DNA from: DYGX01 sp035325905
GTDB lineage: Bacteria; Chloroflexota; Anaerolineae; Aggregatilineales; Aggregatilineaceae
Assembly (NCBI GenBank): GCA_035325905.1
Contig: DAOKYY010000036.1
Span: 1-30,509 of the forward strand
Direction of reading: 5' to 3'
DNA: 30,509 bases
Below, one piece after another: positions 7,632 through 15,540 of this stretch (positions are counted from its first letter, which is position 1; each line of letters opens with the position of its first letter). The notes under the pieces were generated by a model. It ran no database searches. It was not told where the DNA came from and saw nothing but the letters and a program-made list of their open reading frames with translations. The position numbers and the translations under genes were made by a program.

Positions 7632-8654
7632 AGTCTGCTTGAGCGCAGGGATGTCCGCCGCGCCGCTGGCGAACATCGCCACCCGAAGCTGCGCCTGAAG
7701 CTCCCAGATCGTCTGCCGCACGGCTTCAACCGATACCGCCGCCGCCTTCAGAAACGGCCCCGCCAGCCCGCCCAGGTCCGCGCCCAGCGCGAGGCACTTG
7801 GCGACATCGATCCCGTCGCGCAGACCCCCGCTGGCGATGATCGGCAGCCCCGGCGCGCCCTCGCGCGCGTAACCGATGGCCTCGGCGGTCGGGATGCCCC
7901 AGTCCGCGAAAGCGCGGGCGACGTTGGCGTGCTGCGCGGTCGGCGCGCGGTGATATTCGACCTCGCTCCACGACGTCCCGCCCGACCCGGCCACGTCGAT
8001 CGCGGCGACCCCGGCGGCGGCAAGCTGCTGCGCGGCACGCGGCGAGAATCCCCAGCCGACCTCTTTGGCGATCACCGGCACCCCCAACGCACGACACACG
8101 GCCTCGACCTTCGCCAGCAGCCCCGCGAAGTTGCCATCCCCCTCTGGCTGCACTGCCTCTTGCAGCGCGTTGAAGTGCAGAATCAGCGCATCCGCCTGGA
8201 TCAAATCGACCGCGCGCCGGCACTCGTCCACCCCGTAGCCGTAATTGAGCTGGACCGCGCCCAGATTGGCGAACAGCAGAATATCCGGCGCAACGCCGCG
8301 CACGTCGTAGGTCGCCGCCAGCGAGGGATCTTCGAGCGCGGCGCGCTGCGACCCCAGCCCCATCGCGATCCCGGCCTGCTGCGCGGCCTCGGCCAGCGTG
8401 CGATTAATCACCTGCGCGCGCTCCGTCCCGCCGGTCATCGAGGAAATCAGCAGCGGCGCGCCCAGCCGCTTGCCGAAGAACTCCGTCTCAGTGCTGACCG
8501 CCGCCAGGTCCAGCTCCGGCACGGCCTGATGCATGAACCGGTAACGCTCCAGCCCAGTGGTCACGCGCGGGAACTGGACAGCCTCCTCCAGGTTGATGCG
8601 GATGTGATCGTCCTTGCGGCGCTCGGTGGTCGGGCCGTCCGTAACTTCTGGCAT
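7608..8654 (-). CDS. fni: Type 2 isopentenyl-diphosphate delta-isomerase (FMN-dependent)
   Basis: This 348-residue TIM-barrel flavoenzyme interconverts isopentenyl and dimethylallyl diphosphate, using FMN, NADPH and a divalent metal. Family signatures are all present: R12-K14-D15-H17 near the N-terminus, SSMTGGT (71-77), the GLGSQRAALED stretch (99-109), H160-x-N162-x2-QE with P170-x-GD, K197-E198 in IAKEVG, and the phosphate-binding SGGTSW (224-229) and ASGGLRDG (274-281). I choose ATG 8652-8654 because AAGGA lies about 10 bases upstream; alternatives at 8672 and 8804 lack such a site and would add residues outside the fold. No other isoprenoid gene is adjacent. It diverges from acpP across a 188-base region that holds promoter-like boxes for both. 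Confidence 0.95.
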   Translation of the reverse strand: MPEVTDGPTTERRKDDHIRINLEEAVQFPRVTTGLERYRFMHQAVPELDLAAVSTETEFFGKRLGAPLLISSMTGGTERAQVINRTLAEAAQQAGIAMGLGSQRAALEDPSLAATYDVRGVAPDILLFANLGAVQLNYGYGVDECRRAVDLIQADALILHFNALQEAVQPEGDGNFAGLLAKVEAVCRALGVPVIAKEVGWGFSPRAAQQLAAAGVAAIDVAGSGGTSWSEVEYHRAPTAQHANVARAFADWGIPTAEAIGYAREGAPGLPIIASGGLRDGIDVAKCLALGADLGGLAGPFLKAAAVSVEAVRQTIWELQAQLRVAMFASGAADIPALKQTPLYPVDR

Positions 8655-8730
8655 CGACGGGTGTTCCTTCATCGTGGTGTGGCGGTGGACAAACCGGATC
8701 GCAACAGGTAAACTTGCCTGCTCGACAGAG

Positions 8731-8739
8731 AATATACCA
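8731..8739 (-). promoter_or_regulatory. Extended -10 element, candidate fni promoter
   Basis: The minus strand reads TGGTATATT (8739-8731), an extended -10 (TGn + TATATT). No good -35 is visible at 16-18 bases, as is usual for extended -10 promoters. The predicted leader is about 70 bases. Confidence 0.45.
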
Positions 8740-8770
8740 AATGTCCTCTGTTCGGCGTAGCGTTCTGGTG

Positions 8771-8834
8771 TACAATATGCGCAGCCCGGCGCGGCGCACA
8801 CCAAGCACGGTGCATGAGCCTAACATTCTGGAGG
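8771..8834 (+). promoter_or_regulatory. acpP -10 candidate and strong ribosome binding site
   Basis: TACAAT at 8771-8776 matches 5/6 of the -10 consensus; the -35 is not clear. GGAGG at 8830-8834 lies exactly 8 bases before the ATG at 8843. It fixes the start of acpP against the longer open frame beginning at 8714. The strong site fits a gene that must be highly expressed. Confidence 0.55.
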
Positions 8835-8842
8835 TTGAAGAC

Positions 8843-9079
8843 ATGGCAACGACTCAGGAACGGGTCACGAATATTATCGTCGAGCTGCTCGGCGTGGACC
8901 CCGAAGAAGTGAAGCTCGAGGCGCGTTTCCGTGAGGACCTGGAAGCCGACTCGCTCGACCTGGTCGAACTGATCATGGCGTTCGAAGATGAATTTGGCGG
9001 CGAGATCTCGGACGAGGAAGCGCAGAAGATCACGACCGTAGGCGACGCGGTAACATACATCGACACCCACATGCTCTAG
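8843..9079 (+). CDS. acpP: Acyl carrier protein
   Basis: This 78-residue acidic four-helix protein carries acyl chains as thioesters in fatty acid synthesis. The phosphopantetheine attachment serine is S37 in EADSLDLVEL, the classical DSL motif, and the length is exactly typical. The start is fixed by GGAGG 8 bases upstream. It is a single-gene unit here: upstream is the divergent fni and downstream is an intrinsic terminator at 9128-9158. Neighbours fabF, fabG and rnc, often next to acpP, are absent. Confidence 0.97.
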   Translation: MATTQERVTNIIVELLGVDPEEVKLEARFREDLEADSLDLVELIMAFEDEFGGEISDEEAQKITTVGDAVTYIDTHML

Positions 9080-9127
9080 ACCCGAGCTTGCGGTCGTCTG
9101 ACCAAACCTCTAACGCGGCAGGAAAGC

Positions 9128-9158
9128 GGCGATTGACAGCGGGTTAATCGCCCTTTTT
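9128..9158 (+). terminator. Intrinsic terminator after acpP
   Basis: GGCGATT (9128-9134) pairs with AATCGCC (9146-9152) around an 11-base loop, followed by C and TTTTT (9154-9158). It lies 48 bases after the acpP stop and overlaps the stop codon of the convergent membrane protein gene at 9144. On the minus strand no T run follows, so it mainly serves acpP. Confidence 0.75.
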
Positions 9159-9785
9159 ATTTCCAGGGCGCCTCGTATGCAGGCCAGCCGCCAGCCCGGC
9201 GACGACCGCCGCCAGCGTGTAGAGCGCCGGTCCCGCGCCGGTCCGCACCCCGATCTCGAAGTTGTCGAGCAGGACTCCGGCCCGCGACAGCCCGGCCCAG
9301 CCCGCCAGCGCGCCAATCCCTAACACGATCACCAGCGCCACCAGCCACAGCCGCCCGCGCAGCCGGGCAAACGCCGCCAGCGCGACGCCGCCCAAACCGG
9401 CCCCTGTCAACAACGCCATCTGCCGGTAATTCGGGTCGCCGCGCGCGCTTTGCCAGAACTCGGCTGGCGGGATGATCCGCAGCGCGACGATCAGCGCCGC
9501 CGCCCACCCCGCCGCTCGCCAGCGCGGGTCGGACGCGACGCCCGCCGCCAGCGCCAAACCGGCTGCAACCGCGACCTGCGGCGCGCGCAGCAGAAAAGGC
9601 GTCAGCATCGGGGGCGAACTGCTACGCGACGCGGGATGCAGGCTGGTCCACTCTGCGAGGTCAAACCCGTTCATGGTAAAGCCCGCCGTCGGGTGCGTGA
9701 CCCAGGGGAGGTAGTACGCCGCCAGCGCAAGACCCAGCGCCGCGATCACGACGGCCAGCAGCCCTGCGCGCCGCCCGTCGCTCAC
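9144..9785 (-). CDS. Predicted multipass membrane protein of unknown function
   Basis: This 213-residue, Ala/Leu/Gly-rich protein has about six hydrophobic segments (roughly 7-27, 62-82, 88-104, 122-140, 145-164 and 184-203) and a positively charged C-terminus (RRPGNKKGD). A loop of about 35 residues between the first two segments contains a Ser/Pro-rich patch. The start is GTG at 9783-9785, overlapping the stop of the AAA+ gene in GTGA, so translation is coupled to it. I recognise no family motif. Linkage suggests a function with the ATPase, but nothing in the sequence says what. It is the last gene of the long minus-strand operon. Confidence 0.8.
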   Translation of the reverse strand: MSDGRRAGLLAVVIAALGLALAAYYLPWVTHPTAGFTMNGFDLAEWTSLHPASRSSSPPMLTPFLLRAPQVAVAAGLALAAGVASDPRWRAAGWAAALIVALRIIPPAEFWQSARGDPNYRQMALLTGAGLGGVALAAFARLRGRLWLVALVIVLGIGALAGWAGLSRAGVLLDNFEIGVRTGAGPALYTLAAVVAGLAAGLHTRRPGNKKGD

Positions 9786-10972
9786 TTGCTGCCATCCCAG
9801 TCGAGATCGCCTGACAGCGCGTCAAGCTGCTCGCGGATCCCGGCGTCCTCGGCCGCCTGATGCGCGAAGAAGTCAACCATAAACGGGCTGCGGCGCTGGC
9901 GAAGCGCCATCGGCGCGACGGCGCGAATATCCGCCACCGTCGCCACGTCGCGCCCGTCCGCCGCGGCGTAGGCGCGCGCCGCCTCGAACATGGCGTACTC
10001 GGCGCGGTGCGAATCGATGCCAAGCTGTTCCACCAGCGCCAGCCCGACCGACACGGCCTCCGGCGACAGCTCCGTTTGCGCCAGCAGCTCGCGTGCCAGC
10101 GCGATCTCCTCACGGGCGGCAGCCGTCACCTCCGCCCACTCCGCCACGAACCGCCTGCGGTGCTGCCGGTAACGACGCGCGCGCCGGTAGACCTCGTACC
10201 GCTCCGCCCGGTCGACCAGCCCCTGCACTGGCACGCGCAACCCGAAACGGTCCATGATCTGCGGACGCAGCCGCCCCTCCTCCGGGTTCATCGAGCCGAT
10301 CAGCACGAAGCGCGCGCGATAGGTCCCGGCCATCGCGCCGCGCCGCACGGTGTAGCTGCCCTGCGCCGCCGCGTCGAGGATGGCATCGACGATCACGTCG
10401 TCGAGCAGGTTCACTTCGTCGATGTACAGCAGATTCTGGTCCGCCCGCGCCAGGATGCCGCGCTCCAGCCGCACACGCCCCTGCTGGATAGCGATCCGCT
10501 CGTTCACGCCGCCGACCACATCTTCGAGCCGGGCGTTCAGCGGCAACTCGACCAGCTTCACCGCGTCCAGCACGGTGATCGACTCGCCGCGCGCCAGCCG
10601 CGCCCGGCAGTCCTCACAGACATCCGGCTCGCCCTCGGCGTCAAGCTCGGTTGGCAGGCACCCTTCCGGGCAGGCGCTCGTTTCCACATATGGCAGCAAG
10701 TCCGTCAGGCTGCGGACGCAGGTCGTCTTGCCCGTGCCGCGCGGCCCGATCAGCAGCACCCCGCCGACCGCCGGGTTGATGATCGACAGCAGCAGCGCCG
10801 TGCGCATCTCGATCTGGCCGACAATGGCGAAAAATGGGAAGGGGACCTGTTCCGCCAGTCCGAGGTCCGGCGCCGGCTCGCGCAGAATCCGCCGCGCGCC
10901 GGTCGCGCTGAGCATTTCCAGCAGGCGCGATGGCGCGCTGCCAGGGTCGTGGTCGGTCGATGAATTGGTCAT
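9782..10972 (-). CDS. Magnesium-chelatase subunit I-like AAA+ ATPase (BchI/MoxR-type)
   Basis: This 396-residue protein is an AAA+ ATPase of the BchI/ChlI clade. Visible motifs: Walker A GPRGTGKT (76-83), Walker B LLYIDE (181-186) followed by VNLL, sensor-1 SMNPEEG (227-233) and the LRPQIMDRFG stretch (235-244) that includes an arginine-finger region. Between Walker A and B is a four-cysteine insertion (C101, C105, C119, C122) that could bind zinc. C-terminal helices (about 280-380) form the usual lid. True magnesium chelatase needs BchD and BchH, neither of which is nearby. It could serve bacteriochlorophyll synthesis with partners encoded elsewhere, or be a MoxR-like metal-insertion or remodelling ATPase. 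It starts 8 bases after the thioesterase stop and overlaps the membrane protein gene. Confidence 0.9.
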   Translation of the reverse strand: MTNSSTDHDPGSAPSRLLEMLSATGARRILREPAPDLGLAEQVPFPFFAIVGQIEMRTALLLSIINPAVGGVLLIGPRGTGKTTCVRSLTDLLPYVETSACPEGCLPTELDAEGEPDVCEDCRARLARGESITVLDAVKLVELPLNARLEDVVGGVNERIAIQQGRVRLERGILARADQNLLYIDEVNLLDDVIVDAILDAAAQGSYTVRRGAMAGTYRARFVLIGSMNPEEGRLRPQIMDRFGLRVPVQGLVDRAERYEVYRRARRYRQHRRRFVAEWAEVTAAAREEIALARELLAQTELSPEAVSVGLALVEQLGIDSHRAEYAMFEAARAYAAADGRDVATVADIRAVAPMALRQRRSPFMVDFFAHQAAEDAGIREQLDALSGDLDWDGSK

Positions 10973-10980
10973 TGACCTGT

Positions 10981-11517
10981 CTACGGGCGCTCGCCGCCGG
11001 ATCGTTCCTGCTGCTCACGCAGCGCCAGCTCGCGCTCATGGCGGCGGATCCGCTCTGCCTGGCGCTCCTGCGCCTGCTGGAAGCGAAGCTGCTCCTGCGG
11101 CGTCTCAATCGCCAGCGGCGGGACAGGCTGCGGCCTGCCCTGCGGGTCGATGGCGACGAACACGAAATACGCCAGGTTCGTGTGCACCTGCGAGCCGGTG
11201 AGCGGGTCCTCGGCGGAAACAGCTACGCGAATCTCCATCGACGTGCGCCCGGTATACGTCAGCTCGGCCGTCAGCGTGACCATGTTGCCCACGTAGATCG
11301 GCTCGTCGAACGTCATCGAGTCGATGGCGACCGTGACCGCCGCCGCGCGCGCATGGCGCATAGCCGCCAGCCCGGCGGCTTCGTCCGCCAGCTTCATGAT
11401 CTCGCCGCCGTGCACATTGCCAAGCGCGTTAGCGTGCGCCGGGTTCATCATGGTGCTCAGCACCACGCGGGATTCGGCCACCCGTTTCGGCTTCAACTGG
11501 TCCGCGCCCATCGTCAC
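10981..11517 (-). CDS. Hotdog-fold acyl-CoA thioesterase (YciA/BACH-type)
   Basis: This 178-residue enzyme should hydrolyse acyl-CoA to free acid and CoA. The hotdog domain (about 12-135) shows the acyl-CoA thioesterase signature: N30, G33, then H36-GGE and D45-E46 in the KLADEAAG helix. A following strand (AIDSMTFDEPIYVGN) and YTGRTSMEI are also typical of the family. Residues about 135-178 form a highly charged helical tail rich in Glu, Arg and Gln, longer than usual and possibly a coiled coil. The GTG start at 11515-11517 overlaps the upstream stop in GTGA; an ATG two codons later (11509-11511) is equally possible. It is co-transcribed with the AAA+ gene, 8 bases apart. Substrate chain length cannot be read from sequence. 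Confidence 0.92.
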   Translation of the reverse strand: MTMGADQLKPKRVAESRVVLSTMMNPAHANALGNVHGGEIMKLADEAAGLAAMRHARAAAVTVAIDSMTFDEPIYVGNMVTLTAELTYTGRTSMEIRVAVSAEDPLTGSQVHTNLAYFVFVAIDPQGRPQPVPPLAIETPQEQLRFQQAQERQAERIRRHERELALREQQERSGGERP

Positions 11518-11903
11518 TCCATATCCGGTCGCAGATCGGAAATGCGGCGGAAGATATCCGGTTCTTCGTCCAATACGTCGATTGTGCTGTATTCCAGCTC
11601 GGCCATCATCGGCGGCAGCGGCGCACGGGGCGGCAGACGGCTCGGCTTAGGCGGCGCGGGCGGCGGATTCGGATGGAATCCACGCCGACGCTCGGTCCGT
11701 TTGCGAAGGATGCGCCCATCCTTGCTGAGGCGGCCCACCCATTCGCCGTCCCGTTTGTAGACCTCCTGCCCTTCAACGAAGCCGATGTACTCCCCGCGCG
11801 AGCTGTACAGCGCGTCGCCGATCTTGGTGGCGTGCCAGTCACCGCGTGTGTCGAAGATGAACCCCGGTCGCTCCGGTTTCGGCCCACTCGTTGGCGTGTT
11901 CAT
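11514..11903 (-). CDS. Small protein with beta-rich N-terminal domain and Pro-rich tail, unknown
   Basis: This 129-residue protein has an N-terminal half (about 14-68) of short strands with pseudo-repeats such as ALYSSRGEYIGFVEGQ and VYKRDGEWVGRLSKDGRI. These look like the small 4-fold beta flower type of domain; I hold that assignment loosely. Residues about 74-100 are Pro/Arg-rich and the last 30 residues are acidic (DVLDEEPDIF). No signal peptide or membrane segment is seen. GGAGAG lies about 9 bases before the ATG at 11901-11903. It follows the glycosyltransferase by 23 bases and overlaps the thioesterase start, so it is part of the operon. Function is unknown. Confidence 0.8.
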   Translation of the reverse strand: MNTPTSGPKPERPGFIFDTRGDWHATKIGDALYSSRGEYIGFVEGQEVYKRDGEWVGRLSKDGRILRKRTERRRGFHPNPPPAPPKPSRLPPRAPLPPMMAELEYSTIDVLDEEPDIFRRISDLRPDME

Positions 11904-11926
11904 GTGATTCTCTCTCCGAGCCTCGC

Positions 11927-13069
11927 TCAGACGCCGGGCGCAAGCTGGCGATAAATCTCGCGCAGATGGCGCGCCGTCCGCGCCCAGGTAAATTGCGCCG
12001 CCTGCCGCGCGCCGCGCTCGACCAGATCAGCCCGCAACCCCGGATCGCTCAACATCCGCCGCAGCGCCGCCGCCAGCGCGCCCACGTCATACGGATCGAC
12101 CAGCAGCGCCGCGTCTCCGGCTACTTCGGGGATCGAGGACAGTGTAGACGACACTACCGGCGTTCCGCAAGCGAATGCTTCCAGCACCGGGAAGCCAAAC
12201 CCCTCGTAGAGCGACGGATACGCCAGGCACAACGCGTCGCTATACAGCGCCGGAAGATCGGCGTCCTCCACGAAGCCGGTGAAATGAACCCGGCTCTCCA
12301 GTTCGAGCGATTTGACCGCGCCGTAAATCGGGCTATCGAGCCAGCCGCGCCCGCCCGCGATCACCAGGTGCACGTCCGCCGCATCCGATCCGAGCTTGGC
12401 GAGGGCTTCCATCAGCCGGGCGTAGTTTTTGCGCGGCTGGACCGTGCCGACCGAGATGATGTACGGCTGCGGCGGGATGCCGTATCGCTCGCGCACGGCC
12501 CGGCGCGCCGCCGGGTCCTCGACGCGCCGGAAATGCGCGCTGACGCCGCTCAACAACACGGTGATCTTGTCCGCTGGCGTGCCATACAGCGCGATCAGGT
12601 CGTTCTTCGTGGCCTGCGAGTCCGCCAGGACATGCGTCGCGCGGGCGACCGAGCGCGGCACGACGCGGTCAAGATACGCCTTGAGAACCGGCGTCGCCGT
12701 CTCGGGCGCGCGAACAAACGAGAGATCGTGGACCGTCAGCAGGGTCGGCGTGCCCGGCAGGACCGGCGGCAGCGTGAAATCGGTCGCGTGGAAGAGCCGC
12801 ACCCGCCCGGTAAAGGTCTCGACCGGCAGCGGGACTTGGAGCCGGTGCCACAGCCGCGCGAACCACAGCGGCGTGATGCGCGTGGGCCGCCATGAGAAAT
12901 TCGGGCCGGGTGGCGGGGGGAGCCGGTCGCGCGTCGCTCCCGCGACAAACAAATGGTAGGGGGTCGTGGCGTCTTCGGCGGCCAGCGCCTGGATCAGCTC
13001 GCGCACATAGCGCCCGATCCCCGCGCCCTGCTCGTACGCCGCCGTGGTGTCAATGCCGATCGCCGGCAT
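11927..13069 (-). CDS. GT4-family glycosyltransferase (GT-B fold)
   Basis: This 380-residue enzyme transfers a sugar from an activated donor, retaining configuration, and probably builds a surface or exported glycan. The N-terminal acceptor half begins with a typical G-A-G-I-G-R-Y motif (15-21) and holds TVHDLSF (112-118). The C-terminal donor half has SVGTVQPRKN (206-215), the strand VIAGGRGW and the E-x7-E signature (E289 to E297 in EGFGFPVLEAFACGTPV). No signal peptide or membrane segment is present, so it is cytosolic or peripheral. The start ATG 13067-13069 lies 11 bases after the stop of the response regulator. Its company (GtrA, Wzy, UDP-sugar decarboxylase) places it in exopolysaccharide assembly; donor and acceptor are not predictable. 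Confidence 0.95.
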   Translation of the reverse strand: MPAIGIDTTAAYEQGAGIGRYVRELIQALAAEDATTPYHLFVAGATRDRLPPPPGPNFSWRPTRITPLWFARLWHRLQVPLPVETFTGRVRLFHATDFTLPPVLPGTPTLLTVHDLSFVRAPETATPVLKAYLDRVVPRSVARATHVLADSQATKNDLIALYGTPADKITVLLSGVSAHFRRVEDPAARRAVRERYGIPPQPYIISVGTVQPRKNYARLMEALAKLGSDAADVHLVIAGGRGWLDSPIYGAVKSLELESRVHFTGFVEDADLPALYSDALCLAYPSLYEGFGFPVLEAFACGTPVVSSTLSSIPEVAGDAALLVDPYDVGALAAALRRMLSDPGLRADLVERGARQAAQFTWARTARHLREIYRQLAPGV

Positions 13070-13080
13070 GGGTGGCCCGC

Positions 13081-13455
13081 TCAGGAACCAGCCGACAGAA
13101 CATCGCGTACCCGCGACACCAGCACATCAGGGGTGATCGGCTTGGTGAGATAATCGACCGCCCCGGCGTCCAGGCCGGTCTTCTGGCTGATCGAGTCCAC
13201 CCGCGCCGTCAGCAGAATCACGGGAATGGTGGCGGTCGAGGGGTCTGCCCGGAGCGCGCGCAATACCTGGAAGCCGTTGAAGTCGGCCATCATGATGTCG
13301 AGCAGAATCAGGTCAACGCCGCTGCCGGACAGGTAATCGAGCGCATCCTGCCCGCTGTAGACCGCTTCTGTCTCGTAGCCCTCGCGGTGCAACGTGAGTG
13401 TCAGAAGGTTGCACATCAGCGGGTCGTCATCCACGATCAAAATCCGCGCGGGCAT
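13081..13455 (-). CDS. Single-domain response regulator (receiver only)
   Basis: This 124-residue protein is a CheY/Spo0F-like receiver with no output domain. The phosphorylation machinery is complete: acidic cluster D9-D10-D11, phosphoacceptor D53 in LILLDIMM, T83 and K105 in DYLTKP. I place the start at ATG 13453-13455, with GGAG about 10 bases upstream and the first receiver strand (ARILIVDDD) directly after; an open frame continuing upstream to 13662 overlaps gtrA and is not receiver-like. It is 5 bases after the GtrA-like gene and 11 before the GT4. No kinase is adjacent. Its place between glycan genes suggests phosphorylation-dependent control of glycan export or synthesis by protein contact. 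Confidence 0.93.
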   Translation of the reverse strand: MPARILIVDDDPLMCNLLTLTLHREGYETEAVYSGQDALDYLSGSGVDLILLDIMMADFNGFQVLRALRADPSTATIPVILLTARVDSISQKTGLDAGAVDYLTKPITPDVLVSRVRDVLSAGS

Positions 13456-13460
13456 GGCCC

Positions 13461-14063
13461 CTACTCCACGTCGTTGTAGGTCCAGTAGCGGTTGACGAAG
13501 AAATTCCACAGCATGACGATCCACACCGCGAAGAACTGCGCGATATTGGTTCCAAGCTGGCTTTGCGCCGCCGCCGACAGCCCGTTGTCCAGCAACCCGA
13601 GTCCGCGCAGCGCATCTACCCCCGCGCGGCCCATCGGGCTGTAGAGCGCGTGGACAAACCACAGCCGGAACGCCATGCCAACAATGTTGACAATGAAGAA
13701 CTGGACCAACTGATGATGGATGCGCCGCGAGCGTGAATCGGGATAGGTCCAGTAACGGTTCCAGATGAAATTGCTGGTTACTGCCGCGGTAAACGCGATG
13801 CCTGTTGCCAGCGCGACCTTCGTATCCAGGTGCGGGGCTTCGGGGCGCAGAACGGTCGTCTGGAGCAGGTTCAGCGTGCCAAAGTCCACCACCGCGCCGA
13901 TGATGCCGACGATCGCGAACTTGATGAAGCGTTCGACCTCTTTCGCCTTCGCCCCAAAACGCCGGCTGGCGCGAACGATCAGGCTGTCGAGCAGGCGAGC
14001 GGGCTGCATATACCGCGCCGCCAGCGGCTTCGTGACCGGTTCAGTGTGGTCTGATGAAGTCAT
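13461..14063 (-). CDS. GtrA-family membrane protein (polyprenyl-linked sugar translocation)
   Basis: This 200-residue membrane protein has four hydrophobic segments (about 48-70, 83-103, 120-140 and 172-192) and the GtrA family pattern. Characterised GtrA relatives are thought to flip undecaprenyl-phosphate-linked sugars. It contains two copies of NRYWTY (102-107 and 191-196), each at the end of a helix pair, so the two halves look like an internal duplication. About 45 N-terminal cytoplasmic residues precede the first helix, longer than in minimal GtrA proteins. I choose ATG 14061-14063 with GAGG upstream. It overlaps the end of the preceding O-antigen ligase gene by 23 bases, indicating coupled translation. 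Confidence 0.9.
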   Translation of the reverse strand: MTSSDHTEPVTKPLAARYMQPARLLDSLIVRASRRFGAKAKEVERFIKFAIVGIIGAVVDFGTLNLLQTTVLRPEAPHLDTKVALATGIAFTAAVTSNFIWNRYWTYPDSRSRRIHHQLVQFFIVNIVGMAFRLWFVHALYSPMGRAGVDALRGLGLLDNGLSAAAQSQLGTNIAQFFAVWIVMLWNFFVNRYWTYNDVE

Positions 14064-15540
14064 CAGCAGTGTCCTCTGCGGCGCGTCGAGACCGGTCAGC
14101 AAACGCCAACAGCCCAAGCATCACGCCGAGATGCAGAAAGAGATTGTTCACCGTGAGCTTATCGACGACGCTGTGCACCGCGAAATGCGTCCAGGTGCCC
14201 AGCAAGCCAAGCGCCAGCCCATGCACGACAGGAGAGCGCGCCTCAAGCGCGCGCACCGTCCAGGCAACGATCAGCGTCCCCCCCGTCAGGGCGGCGGCCA
14301 GCCCTATTATACCGGTTTCTGCGAGTAAGTTAAGGTAGTCATTGTGCGCGTGGCCGAGCGCGTGCGGCCAGCGCGCCAGCGCGTAGTCGCGGTAGACCAC
14401 CTCGTAATGGCCGAGTCCGGCCCCGGCCAGCGGATGCGCGCTCGCCATATCGAGCGCCGCCTGCCAGTGCGCCAGCCGCTCTACCGTCGAAAAATTCTCG
14501 TTGGTGATAAACACGCCGCGCACGTCGCCAAACCCGGCGAACTCGTCCAGGGTGTTCGTGACTCGCGCCGCGATCCCGGCCGGAACCAGCCCGCTCAACC
14601 ACAGCCCCGCACCAAGCGCCAGGCCGCCCGCCAGCAGGGCCAGCCCCTGCCAGCGCCGTCTTGGCGCGAAAACGGCCATCACGCTCAGCGCGGCGGCGAA
14701 GCCGAGCCACGCCCCCCGCCCCCACGACGCGATCAGGCCGCCCAGAATCAGCCCGGCGCAGGCGGCGTAGAGCGCGACGGCGGCAGCGAGACGGATCGCG
14801 GTAGCGGCCCGCCCCGCGCGCCAGCCCGCCCAGGCCAGCCGCGCGTAGCCCCAGCCCATGCCGAGCGCCAGTGGCAACGACAGCCCCATGAACGCGCTGA
14901 ACGGGTTCGGCTGGCCGAACGTGCCAAACGCCCGAAAACGGGTGTAGTCTGCGATCCACAGGTGCGGCGCGCCCGACCCGCCCTGGTACTCATACAAGCC
15001 AATCGCGGCCTGGAGCGCCGCCGCCAGCACGACGCCAAACGCCAGCCAGGTCCAGCGCCCGCGTGCGCTCAGGTCAAGCGCCAGCAGGACCAGGGCGATC
15101 ATCTCGATCCACTTGATCGCTTCGGCCAGCCAGGCGGTCGCGGAAGTCGCGGCGAACAGCGAGGGCACGAACCCGATCAGGATCAGCAGCAGGGCGGCGG
15201 CGATTCGCGAGCGTGGCAGCGGTCTCGCCGGGGCGCGGCTGGCGCGCCATATCGCCCACGCCCCAATCGCCAGCCCTAACGACCACTGCCCAATGTCCCC
15301 CGGCAGCGCGATCGGCGCCTCGGTCTCGACCAGCACCTTGAGCGGCGCGACGCACAGCATCACGACCAGGCTCAACACCGGCTCGATCACAATCGCCAGC
15401 GCCAGCCCGCCCAATACGAGCAAGGCGCCACTGACCTCGACCGGCAGCAGGGCGGCGCCCGCGCCGAGCAGCAGCGCAAGCGCGCCCCAGCCCAGGCCGC
15501 GCGCCGAGAGGCGAGCCGCCGCTGCCCCCCCGACCATCAC
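14041..15540 (-). CDS. O-antigen ligase/polymerase (Wzy_C family), second of two in the operon
   Basis: This 499-residue integral membrane protein has about 12 hydrophobic segments and the O-antigen ligase/polymerase signatures: FGTFGQPNPFSAF (205-217), SWGRGAWLG (272-280), the periplasmic-loop motif HPLAGAGLGHYEVVY (369-383) and GHAHNDYLNLLAETG (396-410), which holds the conserved His. Such enzymes polymerise or ligate lipid-linked oligosaccharide units outside the cytoplasmic membrane. The gene starts at GTG 15538-15540 (GTGA overlap with the SDR stop) or at the next codon, ATG 15535-15537. It shares motif order but little identity with the C-terminal half of the fusion at 17128, so the two are not a recent duplication. 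Whether it acts as polymerase or ligase is open. Confidence 0.93.
   Translation of the reverse strand: MMVGGAAAARLSARGLGWGALALLLGAGAALLPVEVSGALLVLGGLALAIVIEPVLSLVVMLCVAPLKVLVETEAPIALPGDIGQWSLGLAIGAWAIWRASRAPARPLPRSRIAAALLLILIGFVPSLFAATSATAWLAEAIKWIEMIALVLLALDLSARGRWTWLAFGVVLAAALQAAIGLYEYQGGSGAPHLWIADYTRFRAFGTFGQPNPFSAFMGLSLPLALGMGWGYARLAWAGWRAGRAATAIRLAAAVALYAACAGLILGGLIASWGRGAWLGFAAALSVMAVFAPRRRWQGLALLAGGLALGAGLWLSGLVPAGIAARVTNTLDEFAGFGDVRGVFITNENFSTVERLAHWQAALDMASAHPLAGAGLGHYEVVYRDYALARWPHALGHAHNDYLNLLAETGIIGLAAALTGGTLIVAWTVRALEARSPVVHGLALGLLGTWTHFAVHSVVDKLTVNNLFLHLGVMLGLLAFADRSRRAAEDTADDFIRPH

Noticed and set aside
9860..10963. 367-codon plus-strand frame antisense to the AAA+ gene
   Set aside because: Composition is Arg/Gln/His-rich and there is no known domain, while the minus strand has Walker A and B motifs.
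9782..10972. Bacteriochlorophyll gene cluster
   Set aside because: Only a BchI-like ATPase is present; no bchD, bchH or other pigment gene lies nearby.
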